Part shown: positions 42,521 to 51,778 of the stretch, one piece after another
Layout of the letters: every line of letters begins with the position of its first letter
How positions within the stretch are numbered: the first letter of the stretch is position 1
NCBI RefSeq assembly: GCF_047338595.1
Contig: NZ_JBLFBO010000004.1
Coordinates: 185,469 to 249,468, forward strand
Direction: 5' to 3'
DNA length: 64,000 nt
Source of the DNA: Nitrospira_D sp019636945
Lineage (GTDB): Bacteria; Nitrospirota; Nitrospiria; Nitrospirales; Nitrospiraceae
Translations under genes and position numbers: made by a program
The notes under the pieces: model-generated
Database searches by the model: none
What the model was told of the DNA's origin: nothing
What the model saw: the letters and a program-made list of their open reading frames with translations, nothing else

Positions 42521-45019
42521 CTATGCACGTGCCGGGATTCGGTCGGCCATCACTGTTGCTGGGAGCTCGTGAGACCGCCGCCCTTTACCTGACCGCAGAG
42601 GGCGGATGCGGGCTGGTGCCGGAGGGGCTGGCTGTGCTTTTGAAGCCGGGGGCGTCTTTCCACGTCGGCGGAGGGCGATCTTTATGACGTCGTCCATAGT
42701 ATCGACAAATGCCAGCTGAATGCCTTTCAAAAGGTGTTTGGGAATTTCTTCGAGATCCTTCTTGTTCCGGCGAGGCAAGATTACGGTTGTCAGCTTGGCC
42801 CGTTTGGCCGCCAGGATCTTTTCCTTCAACCCTCCGATTGGAAGGACACGGCCGCGCAAGGTAATTTCTCCCGTCATGGCCAGATCCCGCCTTGTGGGGA
42901 TACCGGAGAACGCAGAGGCAATCGCCGTAGCCATTGTGATACCGGCGGAAGGCCCATCCTTGGGAATCGCACCTGCGGGGACATGAATATGCAGATCTTG
43001 TCTGCTGAACATGCTGGGATCAATATTCAGGCTTTTCTCCCTCGAACGGACATAGCTGAGGGCCGCTTGGGCGGACTCCTTCATCACATCTCCGAGGTGT
43101 CCGGTAAGGGTCAACTGGCCCTTGCCTTTCATGACGGTCGCCTCGATGTACAACACATCGCCACCCGCCTCGGTCCAGGCCAGGCCAGTGGCGACGCCGG
43201 TCTCGTCTTGTTCGAGCTCAGCTTCCGGAACGTACTTTGAGACGCCGAGATATTTATTCAGATTTGATGGATCGATGGAGAATCCCTGCCCCTTGCCTTC
43301 GGCCACTTTCTTGGCGACCTTGCGCATGACGTTGGCGATCTCGCGCTCGAGATTTCTGACTCCGGCTTCCCTGGTGTAGTGTGAGATGATTTGTCTGATG
43401 GCGGGTTCCGTGAGCTGTACGTGTTTGTTGGTGATGCCGTGTTCGTCGAGTTGGCGCGGAATTAAGTAGCGCTGGGCGATGCCGAGTTTCTCCTCCTCCG
43501 TGTATCCTGGGATTTCAATGACCTCCATCCGATCGCGCAGTGCAGGCAGAATCGGATCGATCAAATTGGCCGTGGTGATGAACATTACTTCGGTCAGGTC
43601 GAAGGGGACTCCGAGGTAGTGGTCGGTGAAGGCCGTGTTTTGTTCAGGGTCGAGCACTTCCAGTAAGGCGGCAGAAGGATCGCCTCGGAAATCCATTCCC
43701 ACCTTATCTACCTCGTCCAGCATGAACACGGGATTGCTGGTTCCCGCCTGTTTCATGCCTTGGATCATACGGCCCGGCAATGCTCCGACGTAGGTCCGGC
43801 GATGGCCGCGGATTTCCGCCTCATCCCGCACACCGCCCAAGCTGATCCGCACAAATTCTCGACCCAGGGCTTTGGCAATCGATTTGCCCAACGAGGTTTT
43901 GCCGACTCCGGGCGGACCGACGAAGCACAAGATCGGTCCCTTCATTTTCTCTTTCAGCTTTCGCACCGCCAGATATTCCAGGATCCGTTCTTTGACCTTT
44001 TCAAGATCGTAGTGATCTTCGTTCAGCACCTTGGCTGCGGCTTTCAGCTCAAGGTTGTCCTTCGACCGTTTCGACCAGGGTAACTCGACCATCCATTCCA
44101 GATAGGTACGGACAGTGGCGGACTCAGCGGTATCGGGATGCATTTTTTCGAGGCGCTTGAGCTGTTTCTCTGCTTCTTTCAGCACCTTCTCTGGCATCTT
44201 GGCGTCTTTGATACGTTTGCGGAATTCTGTGATCTCTTCCGCTCGTTCGTCCAGTTCACCCAACTCCTTCTGAATCGCCTTCAGCTGTTCCCGGAGAAAG
44301 TATTCGCGCTGTGTTTTGTCCATCTCGCCTTTGGCTTGCGCCTGGATCTTCTGCTGCATGGAGAGGACTTCAATTTCTTTCCCCAGAATGTCGCTGACCT
44401 GTCGAAGTCGTTGAATTGGGTCGGCAATTTCCAAGGCGGCTTGGGTTATGTCGACTTTGAGGCCAAGATTGGAGGCGACCATGTCGGCCAAGCGTCCCGG
44501 TTCCTCGAGATTTTCGATGACGACCATGACATCGGGGATCAGGACTTTGCCTAGACTGACGATCCGCTCGATCTGTTCCTTCACGGTCCGCATCACGGCT
44601 TCGGCTTCCAGTGGTGTGGCCGCTGGTTTCGTGTCGGGAACTTTGTCGATTCGAACGGAGTAGTAGGGATCGGTTTGGATGTATTTATTGATCTTGGCTT
44701 TCGCGATGCCTTGGACCAAGATCTTGATGCGCTCATCCGGCAGTTTCAGCATCCGCATGATGATGCCGACGGTCCCAACGGTGTGGATGTCCTTGGGGGT
44801 TGGGTTCTCGACATCCAGCGCTTTTTGGGTGGCAAGGAAAATCATCCGGTTACCGGCTAAGGCTGCTTCGATCGCTTTAATCGACATGTCGCGTCCAACG
44901 AACAGCGGAAGGACCATGTAGGGAAAGACGACAATGTCTCGGACCGGCAACAGCGGGAGCTGGCTGGGGACCTCAATGTTTTGGGGGGGCTGGATATCCT
45001 GCTCGTTTAGGTCGGTCAT
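42521..45019 (-). CDS. lon: ATP-dependent Lon protease
   Basis: 832 residues. The N-terminal substrate-recognition domain starts at LPLLPVRDIVVFPYMVLPLF. The AAA+ module has GPPGVGKTSLGKSIA near residue 370, and the Ser-Lys protease site is PKDGPSAG (Ser near residue 690) with GGLKEKILAA (Lys near 730). The C-terminal ~45 residues are an unusual Pro/Ala/Arg-rich extension. Lon degrades misfolded and regulatory proteins. It is first in a four-gene series with thiL. The start at 45019 is preceded by no strong ribosome binding site. Confidence 0.95.
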   Translation of the reverse strand: MTDLNEQDIQPPQNIEVPSQLPLLPVRDIVVFPYMVLPLFVGRDMSIKAIEAALAGNRMIFLATQKALDVENPTPKDIHTVGTVGIIMRMLKLPDERIKILVQGIAKAKINKYIQTDPYYSVRIDKVPDTKPAATPLEAEAVMRTVKEQIERIVSLGKVLIPDVMVVIENLEEPGRLADMVASNLGLKVDITQAALEIADPIQRLRQVSDILGKEIEVLSMQQKIQAQAKGEMDKTQREYFLREQLKAIQKELGELDERAEEITEFRKRIKDAKMPEKVLKEAEKQLKRLEKMHPDTAESATVRTYLEWMVELPWSKRSKDNLELKAAAKVLNEDHYDLEKVKERILEYLAVRKLKEKMKGPILCFVGPPGVGKTSLGKSIAKALGREFVRISLGGVRDEAEIRGHRRTYVGALPGRMIQGMKQAGTSNPVFMLDEVDKVGMDFRGDPSAALLEVLDPEQNTAFTDHYLGVPFDLTEVMFITTANLIDPILPALRDRMEVIEIPGYTEEEKLGIAQRYLIPRQLDEHGITNKHVQLTEPAIRQIISHYTREAGVRNLEREIANVMRKVAKKVAEGKGQGFSIDPSNLNKYLGVSKYVPEAELEQDETGVATGLAWTEAGGDVLYIEATVMKGKGQLTLTGHLGDVMKESAQAALSYVRSREKSLNIDPSMFSRQDLHIHVPAGAIPKDGPSAGITMATAIASAFSGIPTRRDLAMTGEITLRGRVLPIGGLKEKILAAKRAKLTTVILPRRNKKDLEEIPKHLLKGIQLAFVDTMDDVIKIALRRRGKTPPASKAQPAPPAPARIRPLRSGKGRRSHELPATVMADRIPARA

Positions 45020-45037
45020 GTCTATGGGCCTGTTCTG

Positions 45038-45065
45038 TTTATCGACACATGAAACTTCGGTTCAA
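45038..45065 (-). promoter_or_regulatory. Candidate promoter of lon operon
   Basis: On the minus strand, TTGAAC (45065-45060), 16-base spacer, GATAAA (45043-45038), which puts transcription start near 45031, about 12 bases before the lon ATG. The -10 box is only moderate. No heat-shock sigma-32 type sequence or CIRCE element was seen. Confidence 0.4.
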
Positions 45066-45261
45066 TGGACCAGAAGGCGGTTATTGCTCGCGCATGTCTC
45101 AACGATCTGCTCCTTCATAATTGTCGTACGGTACTTTCAGAAAGAAGGGCCAATTGAGATTGCGCAATGCGCTGATTGAACACTTCGTTTACCGTACGGT
45201 CTCGTGTAGAATCGGTGGTGCCGAGATCCTTGGGACAGCCTTCCCATCAGGGCCGATAGGA

Positions 45262-46158
45262 TCATCCGCGACGATTATTCGATGTGGTGTGCGTTCTGGT
45301 CGAGAGGTAGTCGCGGAACTCTGCTCCCAATGCCGGGTTCTTTAAGGCAAACTCCACGGTGGCGATCAAAAAGCCCAGCTTGTCTCCAGCGTCGTGGCGC
45401 TGGCCCTCGACCTCGAGTGCATACATCGGAGATTTTTTTGCCAGTGTCTTGAGCGCATCGGTCAACTGAATTTCTCCGTTCTTTCCCGGGGCTGTTTTTC
45501 TCAGGATGGGAAAAATTTCCGGAGGAAGGATATAGCGACCGATCACAGCAAGCGTGGACGGTGCATCGGCGGGAGACGGTTTTTCAACCAAATCCTCAAC
45601 TCGGTGCAACCCGTGAGAGAGGCGTTTCGGCGTGATGATACCGTATCGACTGACATCCGCTTTCGGAACATCCTGCACTCCCAGGACTGCCCCGTGTCGT
45701 TTCTTATAGACGTGGATGAGTTGAGCGAGCCCCGGCACGTCGGCGTCGATGATTTCGTCCCCCAGAATCACGGCGAATGGCTCATCTCCGATCAGGTGTT
45801 GGGCACACAAGACGGCATGTCCCAAACCCAATGCCTCTGACTGGCGGACATAGCAGAAATTCGCGAGATTAGAAATCTGTCGAATCTGATGGAGGACTTG
45901 GCTTTTCCCTGTTCCCTTTAAATTCTCTTCCAACTCGACGGAACGATCAAAGTGATCTTCGATGGCACGTTTGCCGCGCCCTGTGATTACGATAATATCT
46001 TCGATGCCTGAGGCGACCGCTTCTTCAACCGTATACTGAATGAGCGGCTTGTCGACCAGCGGCAACATCTCCTTGGGAGAGGCCTTGGTCGCAGGAAGGA
46101 AACGTGTGCCCAAACCAGCTGCAGGGATCACGGCTTTTCTGACTGTAAGGCGAGACAT
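45262..46158 (-). CDS. galU: UTP-glucose-1-phosphate uridylyltransferase
   Basis: 298 residues from ATG 46158 (VRKAVIPAAGLGTRFLPATK matches family N-termini). It makes UDP-glucose for envelope polysaccharides and glycogen-type pathways. Motifs are GLGTRFLPATK, KEMLPLVDKPLIQYTVEEA, then FAVILGDEIIDAD and VEKPSPADAPS. The frame stays open upstream to 46215, but that would place the start inside the promoter. On the minus strand, divergent from the bamA locus. Confidence 0.94.
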   Translation of the reverse strand: MSRLTVRKAVIPAAGLGTRFLPATKASPKEMLPLVDKPLIQYTVEEAVASGIEDIIVITGRGKRAIEDHFDRSVELEENLKGTGKSQVLHQIRQISNLANFCYVRQSEALGLGHAVLCAQHLIGDEPFAVILGDEIIDADVPGLAQLIHVYKKRHGAVLGVQDVPKADVSRYGIITPKRLSHGLHRVEDLVEKPSPADAPSTLAVIGRYILPPEIFPILRKTAPGKNGEIQLTDALKTLAKKSPMYALEVEGQRHDAGDKLGFLIATVEFALKNPALGAEFRDYLSTRTHTTSNNRRG

Positions 46159-46164
46159 GCGAGG

Positions 46165-46193
46165 ATAGTATGTGATGGATTGAGCGAAGTCAA
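46165..46193 (-). promoter_or_regulatory. Promoter of galU, implying a leaderless transcript
   Basis: On the minus strand: TTGACT at 46193-46188, a 17-base spacer and TACTAT at 46170-46165, six bases before the ATG at 46158. Start of transcription, about 7 bases after the -10 box, would be the A of the ATG. Confidence 0.6.
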
Positions 46194-46215
46194 GAAACAG
46201 ACGAACTGATTGCAA

Positions 46216-46896
46216 GGCGTGTCAATTGAGTGGATGGACGATACGGCTGCTTCTTGAAGTCTGTGTCTGAATGCTGTGACAGCCCAATTCCTAACCCATA
46301 TGATCCATGGGCGTTGTCCCAGTCATTGCCGAGAGGTTCCCGTAAGACTATTTTCTCGCTCGTCATTCGCTCTTCGATGGAACTCAAGGTCGTGAGTCTG
46401 CCGAACAGTGAAACATAAAGCGGCTCTCGTTTTCGAATGCGCACGCTTCACGGGAGAGGCTGCTCCGGATCGTTCGGTCATGGGTTGCCTGGTTCTAGCC
46501 GGTAGATTCAATCAGCTGCTTGTGCGCTGGTGGTTTGGTCGTCGAGCAACCGAGCGAGCTCAAGCCGTATGGGTCGGCAATTTGATGCGCGGGGTTCGTA
46601 TAGACAAGGAGTGCGGGACACTGGTGAATTTCAAAATGAAGGTCGGATCGCTGCTTTACAATGTGTGGCGACCTCAATATAATCCTGAAGTTTTGCGAGC
46701 CTGTGTCTCGTCAAGAGGCGTACACGAGAGTTGTTCCGAGTGATGGATCTGCTGGAAGTACGCTGCCAGCTGAGGGTCGGCTTGTTATCCGTGCGCGCTC
46801 GCAAGCAGCTGGGTTTGTTACGTATCGCGTGAGATCTCGTATGATGATATCGCCTCTACCGTCCACCTCCACCTTGCGCCAGAGGAATCCTCATTG
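46216..46896 (+). other. Intergenic region between galU and bamA
   Basis: About 680 bases without a convincing gene. Open stretches such as 46408-46743 cross the bamA promoter and have no recognisable product, so they were not called. The region holds a strong promoter at 46655 and its long leader. Confidence 0.4.
46655..46683 (+). promoter_or_regulatory. Strong promoter upstream of bamA
   Basis: TTTACA at 46655-46660, a 17-base spacer and perfect TATAAT at 46678-46683. Transcription would start around 46690, giving a leader of about 205 bases before the bamA start at 46897. It would drive the outer-membrane/lipid A operon. Confidence 0.6.
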
Positions 46897-49227
46897 GTGA
46901 CCGGGCATGCCGTCTACAGATCCCGATCATTGATGGTTGTGGCACTGGTGGCTTCAGTCTTCTGGGGTGGGCTCGACAGTTATGGGCAGGGCGTCGAGCC
47001 GAAGGTGACCTCGATCGACATCCGGGGGGCCAAGCGGATTGAGGCAGCGGCGATTATTGGTCGTCTCACGCTCAAGCCAGATGACCCGTATACATCGGAA
47101 CATGTACGTGGCCAGATTCGGATTCTGTACGACACCGGATTTTTCGAGGATGTGCAGGTGGAAACCGAGTCGGTTCCTGCCGGTATGGCGGTGACGTTTG
47201 TTGTGCGGGAAAAGCCCTTCATCAGTGAGGTCGTCTTTGACGGAAACGAGCACCTGAGCGACGAGAAGTTGAAAGAGAAAACAACCATCAAGAGCCAGAC
47301 GTTTCTCGATCAGCAACAGGTGAAAGAGAGTGCCGAGCGGCTGCGTCTTGCCTATCAGCAGGACGGATATTTTAGTGCACAAGTCACCCCGGTGATTCAG
47401 GCGATTGATGACGATCGGATGCGCCTGATCTTTCACGTGACAGAAGGAGAGAAAGCACGGGTTAAAACGGTGGTGTTTGATGGACTTACTGGGACCAGCA
47501 AGACAGAGTTGCTCAATGTGATGGCGACCAGAGAGTGGATCCCGTGGTACGGCCTTTTCACGAAATTGAAACTCCCCTCTTTTTTCTCCGATGCCGGTCT
47601 GTTGAAACGGGAGGAGATGGACAACGATGTGGAGCGGATCAGGGAGGTGTTGCTCAATAAAGGATACTTTAATGCGCGAGTCGGTCAGCCATCGGTTGAA
47701 CTGACCGAAGATAAAAAATGGTTCATCGTCAGCTATCCCGTCTCCGAGGGAGAGCCGTTTACAGTCAGTGAAGTCGGGTTTCGAGGGTATACGGTGTTCG
47801 AGGACCCTGAGCTTCGTCAAGGGTTGAAAATTAAGGATGGGGAGATCTTTCAACGAGCTAAAATCCGGGATGAGATCACACGGCTGACGGATCTCTACGG
47901 CAGCAAGGGATATTCCTTTGCCGAGGTGGTTCCCAGCGTCAATCCGAACAATGAGGAACGAACAGTCGCGATCATCTTCAGTCTGAAAGAAGGCGAGATG
48001 ATGCGGATCCGACAAATTAATATCAACGGAAACGATAAAACGCGCGATAACGTCATCCGACGAGAAATACGAGTCGATGAGCAAGATGTGATCGACACCG
48101 CCTCTCTGAAACGCAGTTTTCAGCGTTTGAATAATCTGAACTTTTTCGAAACGGTCGAGATTCTGCCGAATCAGGTTGCGCCGGACAAGGTGGATTTGAA
48201 TGTGCGAGTGAAGGAAAAGCCGACTGGCATGTTCAGTCTTGGCGGAGGCTTCAGCACCCTCGATCGGCTCGTGGCAATCGCCGACATTACGCAGGGGAAT
48301 TTGGGCGGGTATGGGTATCTCGGTCGTATCCGGGGCCAGCTGGGGCAGCGCCGAAGTCTCGGGTCCATCACCTTCCGTAACCCCTATCTCTATGATTCGT
48401 TGACGTCGCTCCAGGTAGACGGGTATCGAAGTATGACCAATTATCTTTCCTATTTCGAAGAGCGAACCGGTGGAAATGTCACACTGGGGCGATGGCTATC
48501 CGAGTATGTGACGGGGAGCGTCAGTATCTTCGGGGAACAAATCACGTTCAGGGACCCACAAGCAGGTATCTGTACGCCAGGGAAGGAGCTGGTGCCAATT
48601 GTCTGTCAGCAGTTGGGCACACAGTCGTCGACGGGATTTCGGTTTGCGATGTTTCGGGATACCAGAGACTACTACCTTGATCCCAGGACCGGTTGGCGGA
48701 TCGGCGGCGGATTTGATATCGGGACGCCTCTGATGGGCGGGACCAATAATTTCATCAAGTACCACGTCGATGTCATCAAGGTTACTCCGCTGCCGTTCGA
48801 CATGAGAGTGTCGCTACGGGCTCGCTTCGGAGAGATTCAGGCACTTAACGGCACAAGAATTCCGCTCAGTGAACGATTCTTCGTGGGTGGAATCAATACC
48901 ATGCGCGGGTTTGCGTTCGGACGAGCCGGTCCCGTCGTTCCGACAACTCGCGCTCCGTTCGGTGCCGCCAAACAGTTGATCTTCAGCAGCGAGTTGATTT
49001 TTACAATCTCAGCGGAAGCCAAATTGAACGGTGTGCTCTTCTTCGATTATGGCAAAGGGTTTGATGAGGATGAGCCGTTGTCGATCAATTTGCGACCCGC
49101 TGCGGGTCTTGAGGGTCGGTGGATCTCTCCCTTCGGCCCCTTGCGCGTGGCCTATGGGATCAATCTCGACGCACGAACCGGTGAGCGAGCCGGTGTGTTT
49201 GAGTTTACGATCGGAACCTTGTTCTAA
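46897..49227 (+). CDS. bamA: Outer membrane protein assembly factor BamA
   Basis: 776 residues. It inserts beta-barrel proteins into the outer membrane. A signal peptide (LMVVALVASVFWGG) is followed by five POTRA repeats (VTSIDIRGAKRIEAAAI begins the first; RIRQININ begins the last), then the 16-strand barrel with RGFAFG and a C-terminal Phe (FEFTIGTLF). The start is GTG 46897 with AGAGGAAT upstream; TTG at 46894 is in frame. It is first in the operon. Confidence 0.94.
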   Translation: MTGHAVYRSRSLMVVALVASVFWGGLDSYGQGVEPKVTSIDIRGAKRIEAAAIIGRLTLKPDDPYTSEHVRGQIRILYDTGFFEDVQVETESVPAGMAVTFVVREKPFISEVVFDGNEHLSDEKLKEKTTIKSQTFLDQQQVKESAERLRLAYQQDGYFSAQVTPVIQAIDDDRMRLIFHVTEGEKARVKTVVFDGLTGTSKTELLNVMATREWIPWYGLFTKLKLPSFFSDAGLLKREEMDNDVERIREVLLNKGYFNARVGQPSVELTEDKKWFIVSYPVSEGEPFTVSEVGFRGYTVFEDPELRQGLKIKDGEIFQRAKIRDEITRLTDLYGSKGYSFAEVVPSVNPNNEERTVAIIFSLKEGEMMRIRQININGNDKTRDNVIRREIRVDEQDVIDTASLKRSFQRLNNLNFFETVEILPNQVAPDKVDLNVRVKEKPTGMFSLGGGFSTLDRLVAIADITQGNLGGYGYLGRIRGQLGQRRSLGSITFRNPYLYDSLTSLQVDGYRSMTNYLSYFEERTGGNVTLGRWLSEYVTGSVSIFGEQITFRDPQAGICTPGKELVPIVCQQLGTQSSTGFRFAMFRDTRDYYLDPRTGWRIGGGFDIGTPLMGGTNNFIKYHVDVIKVTPLPFDMRVSLRARFGEIQALNGTRIPLSERFFVGGINTMRGFAFGRAGPVVPTTRAPFGAAKQLIFSSELIFTISAEAKLNGVLFFDYGKGFDEDEPLSINLRPAAGLEGRWISPFGPLRVAYGINLDARTGERAGVFEFTIGTLF

Positions 49228-49240
49228 AGGGAGTGTTGTT

Positions 49241-49816
49241 GTGACGGAGTTGAGTGTGCATGGGATGTGGTTGCGGTGCTTGGTCTGGCGGCTTGGTTGG
49301 CTGTCGGGAGTATTGGGCGTTGTGTTGTTTGTAGGGGGATGTGCCAGTCAGGGAGCCAAGCTTGAAAGCAAGGTAGGGGTGATCAACGCCCAGCGCCTCT
49401 TGAACGAAACGAATGCGGGGAAGCGGGCGAAGGATATTCTGGCCTCGTTCTCCAAGAATCGACAGGCGTTGATGGAGTCGGAGGAGCGGGAGTTGCGGCG
49501 GATGGAGGAGGATTTTGCACGACAAGCGTCCATCCTGAGTCCCTCTGCAAAACGGGAGCGGGAGGAACAATTTCGTCGACGCATGCAGGAGTATCAACAA
49601 AAGGCTGCGGAGTTGAATCGCGAAGTTCAAGAAAAACAGAAGGATGTCCTGGAAGGGTTTCGTGACAAGGTCGAAGCGGTGGTCGCCAAGGTGGCGAAGG
49701 GGTTGGGGGTGCAGGTGGTTGTTGATAAGAGCAAGGGGGGGGCAACCATCTATCATGAAGACGGGTTGGATATTTCAAACCAAGTGATCGAAGCGTTCAA
49801 CCGCGAATATCCATAG
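49241..49816 (+). CDS. OmpH/Skp-family periplasmic chaperone, lipoprotein-like
   Basis: 191 residues from GTG 49241 with AAAGGGAGTGTTGTT upstream; the frame is open inside bamA, but those codons do not fit. Signal segment LGVVLFVGGC ends in a Cys that may be lipidated. The body is the long charged helix hairpin of Skp: VGVINAQRLLNETNAGKRAK, then ERELRRMEEDFARQASI. It lies 13 bases after bamA. Skp-type proteins hold unfolded outer-membrane proteins in the periplasm. Confidence 0.88.
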   Translation: MTELSVHGMWLRCLVWRLGWLSGVLGVVLFVGGCASQGAKLESKVGVINAQRLLNETNAGKRAKDILASFSKNRQALMESEERELRRMEEDFARQASILSPSAKREREEQFRRRMQEYQQKAAELNREVQEKQKDVLEGFRDKVEAVVAKVAKGLGVQVVVDKSKGGATIYHEDGLDISNQVIEAFNREYP

Positions 49817-49835
49817 TGTCTGCGGGAGGTAGGTC

Positions 49836-50381
49836 ATGATGATGAATCGTACCAAAATGATCGTGCTGGCTGTTCTGTGGTCTGTGGCTCAATGGGCCGC
49901 GCCTCTTTATGCGGGAGATCCGCTTAAGGTGGGGGTGATGGATCAACAACTCGTTTTTGAGCGAAGCAAGGCGGGGAAGGCGGCGTTGGAAGATATGGCA
50001 GGCTATGCCCAGACCAGACAGAAGATTATCAATTCCGACGAGCAGGAACTCAAGGAATTGCAGCAATCGCTGGAAGACCCGAATACCAAGCTCACCGATG
50101 CTGTCCGGCAAGAGAAGGAAGAACAGTTGAGGGGCAAGGTGGAGGCCTATCAGCATCGGGTGCAAGAGTTCAATCGTGAGGTTCAGCAGAAGCGAGGTGA
50201 AATGGTCGCGGAATATTCAAAAAAGATCGCGGCAGCCGCGCAAGCCGTCGCTCAAAAAGAAGGCTATGCGGCCATTCTCGACAAGGGTAATGATTCGGTG
50301 CTCCGCGTCGTGCTCTATCACCAGGCTGCGTTGGATGTGACGGAGTTGGTCGTCAAAGAATTTGATCGGCAAAACCCTTAG
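49836..50381 (+). CDS. Second OmpH/Skp-family periplasmic chaperone
   Basis: 181 residues with signal peptide (MIVLAVLWSVAQWAAPLYA) and the same helical body (KVGVMDQQLVFERSKAGKAA). It is a tandem paralogue of the preceding gene, but a soluble version without the lipobox cysteine. GGGAGGTAGGTC precedes the ATG. In the usual Gram-negative order, lpxD follows; here fabZ comes next, so the second ompH sits in the position where lpxD is often found. Confidence 0.88.
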   Translation: MMMNRTKMIVLAVLWSVAQWAAPLYAGDPLKVGVMDQQLVFERSKAGKAALEDMAGYAQTRQKIINSDEQELKELQQSLEDPNTKLTDAVRQEKEEQLRGKVEAYQHRVQEFNREVQQKRGEMVAEYSKKIAAAAQAVAQKEGYAAILDKGNDSVLRVVLYHQAALDVTELVVKEFDRQNP

Positions 50382-50407
50382 GTCAAGGACAGAGAGGAGG
50401 CAGGTCA

Positions 50408-50860
50408 ATGGCATCGGTCGAGCAGGTTGAAATTCAAGCATTACTTCCCCACCGGTACCCCTTCCTGTTGGTGGATCGGGTCAAAGAGTTTGAGCCACAT
50501 AAGCGAATCGTCGGGATCAAGAATGTCACGATCAATGAGCCGTTTTTTCAAGGCCATTTCCCGGGGCGCCCCGTCATGCCTGGGGTATTGATCATCGAGG
50601 CTATGGCACAGGCGGGAGGCGTGCTGGTGTTCAAGTCGGGAGGGACGGTCGGCAAAACGATCATGTATTTGACGGGAATTGAGGAAGCGAAATTCAGAAA
50701 GCCGGTCGTGCCGGGTGATCAACTTCGGTTTGAGATCGACGTCCTCAAGAAACGTCCGCCGTTCTGGAAGATGCAGGGGAAGGCATTCGTCGACAATGAG
50801 GTGGTGTGTGAGGCTGTGGTCACGGCGATGGTGATGGAAGAAAAGACCGAAGCGCAGTAA
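50408..50860 (+). CDS. fabZ: 3-hydroxyacyl-ACP dehydratase FabZ
   Basis: 150 residues. It dehydrates 3-hydroxyacyl-ACP in fatty acid synthesis and competes with LpxA for that substrate. Motifs are IQALLPHRYPFLLVDRV, INEPFFQGHFPGRPVMPGV (catalytic His) and IIEAMAQAGG (catalytic Glu). The position directly before lpxA is conserved in lipid A clusters. Confidence 0.95.
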   Translation: MASVEQVEIQALLPHRYPFLLVDRVKEFEPHKRIVGIKNVTINEPFFQGHFPGRPVMPGVLIIEAMAQAGGVLVFKSGGTVGKTIMYLTGIEEAKFRKPVVPGDQLRFEIDVLKKRPPFWKMQGKAFVDNEVVCEAVVTAMVMEEKTEAQ

Positions 50861-50959
50861 TCAATCATCGTTACGTGTCAACGTCCACGCCGCAGGGTCG
50901 GATGCGCACATGGTCGAGAGAGCGCGGTTGAAGGCTGACCAATTTTAAAGGGGGCAGGT

Positions 50960-51778
50960 GTGAAGATACATCCATCAGCGATTGTCCATCCCAAGGCCAC
51001 GCTCGATACTGATGTCGAGGTGGGGCCCTTCTGTGTCGTTGGAGAACACGTGGTCATTGGAAAGGGGAGCCGCCTCCACTCTCATGTGAATGTTGAGGGG
51101 TGGACGGAGATTGGAGAGCGAAACGAAGTACACCCCTTTGCGTCCATCGGAGGGCCTCCTCAGCACCTCGCCTATAAAGGGGAGCCGACCAAGGTGATGA
51201 TCGGCCATGACAACATCATCCGGGAATACGTCACGATCAACAGGGGGACCGTCCAAGGGGGCGGTGTGACTTCTCTAGGTTCCAAGGGCATTCTCATGGC
51301 CTATGTGCATGTGGCGCACGATTGCCGGCTCGGCAACCACATTATTATGGCCAACGCCGCGAGCTTGGCCGGACATATCACGATCGGAGATCATTCCGTC
51401 ATCGGGGGGTTGACCGGTGTGCTTCAGTTTGTGCGCATCGGAGACTATGTCATGGTCGGAGGGTGTTGTGCGATCGGTCAGGATATCCCGCCGTTTGCGT
51501 TCGCGGCCGGCGGATATCGTGCGCATCTGTATGGCCTCAATACGGTTGGTTTGCAACGACATGGCTTCTCCGTAGACCGCATTGCCTTGTTAAGGAAGGC
51601 GTTTGATCTGCTCTTTCGAACAGGTCATCGAACGGCCGAGGCGATCAAGTTGGCGAAAAAGGAGTTCAAGGGACAGGAGGATGTGGCCAAGATTCTTGCG
51701 TTTATGGAGGGGACTAAACGAGGAATCTCGAGGGCCGTCAGCTCCGACCTTGAACGTGAATTCGATCAACCGGTGTGA
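50960..51778 (+). CDS. lpxA: UDP-N-acetylglucosamine acyltransferase
   Basis: 272 residues. First step of lipid A: transfers a 3-hydroxyacyl chain from ACP to UDP-GlcNAc. Left-handed beta-helix hexapeptide repeats (IHPSAIVHPKATLDTDVEVG, then MAYVHVAHDCRLGNHIIMAN with the catalytic His) are followed by a C-terminal helical bundle. The start GTG at 50960 has AAAGGGGGCAG upstream. It overlaps lpxI by 4 bases (GTGA). Confidence 0.95.
   Translation: MKIHPSAIVHPKATLDTDVEVGPFCVVGEHVVIGKGSRLHSHVNVEGWTEIGERNEVHPFASIGGPPQHLAYKGEPTKVMIGHDNIIREYVTINRGTVQGGGVTSLGSKGILMAYVHVAHDCRLGNHIIMANAASLAGHITIGDHSVIGGLTGVLQFVRIGDYVMVGGCCAIGQDIPPFAFAAGGYRAHLYGLNTVGLQRHGFSVDRIALLRKAFDLLFRTGHRTAEAIKLAKKEFKGQEDVAKILAFMEGTKRGISRAVSSDLEREFDQPV

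Noticed and set aside
46408..46743. 111-residue reading frame before bamA
   Set aside because: It contains the TTTACA-17-TATAAT promoter and has no family resemblance or ribosome binding site; treated as non-coding.
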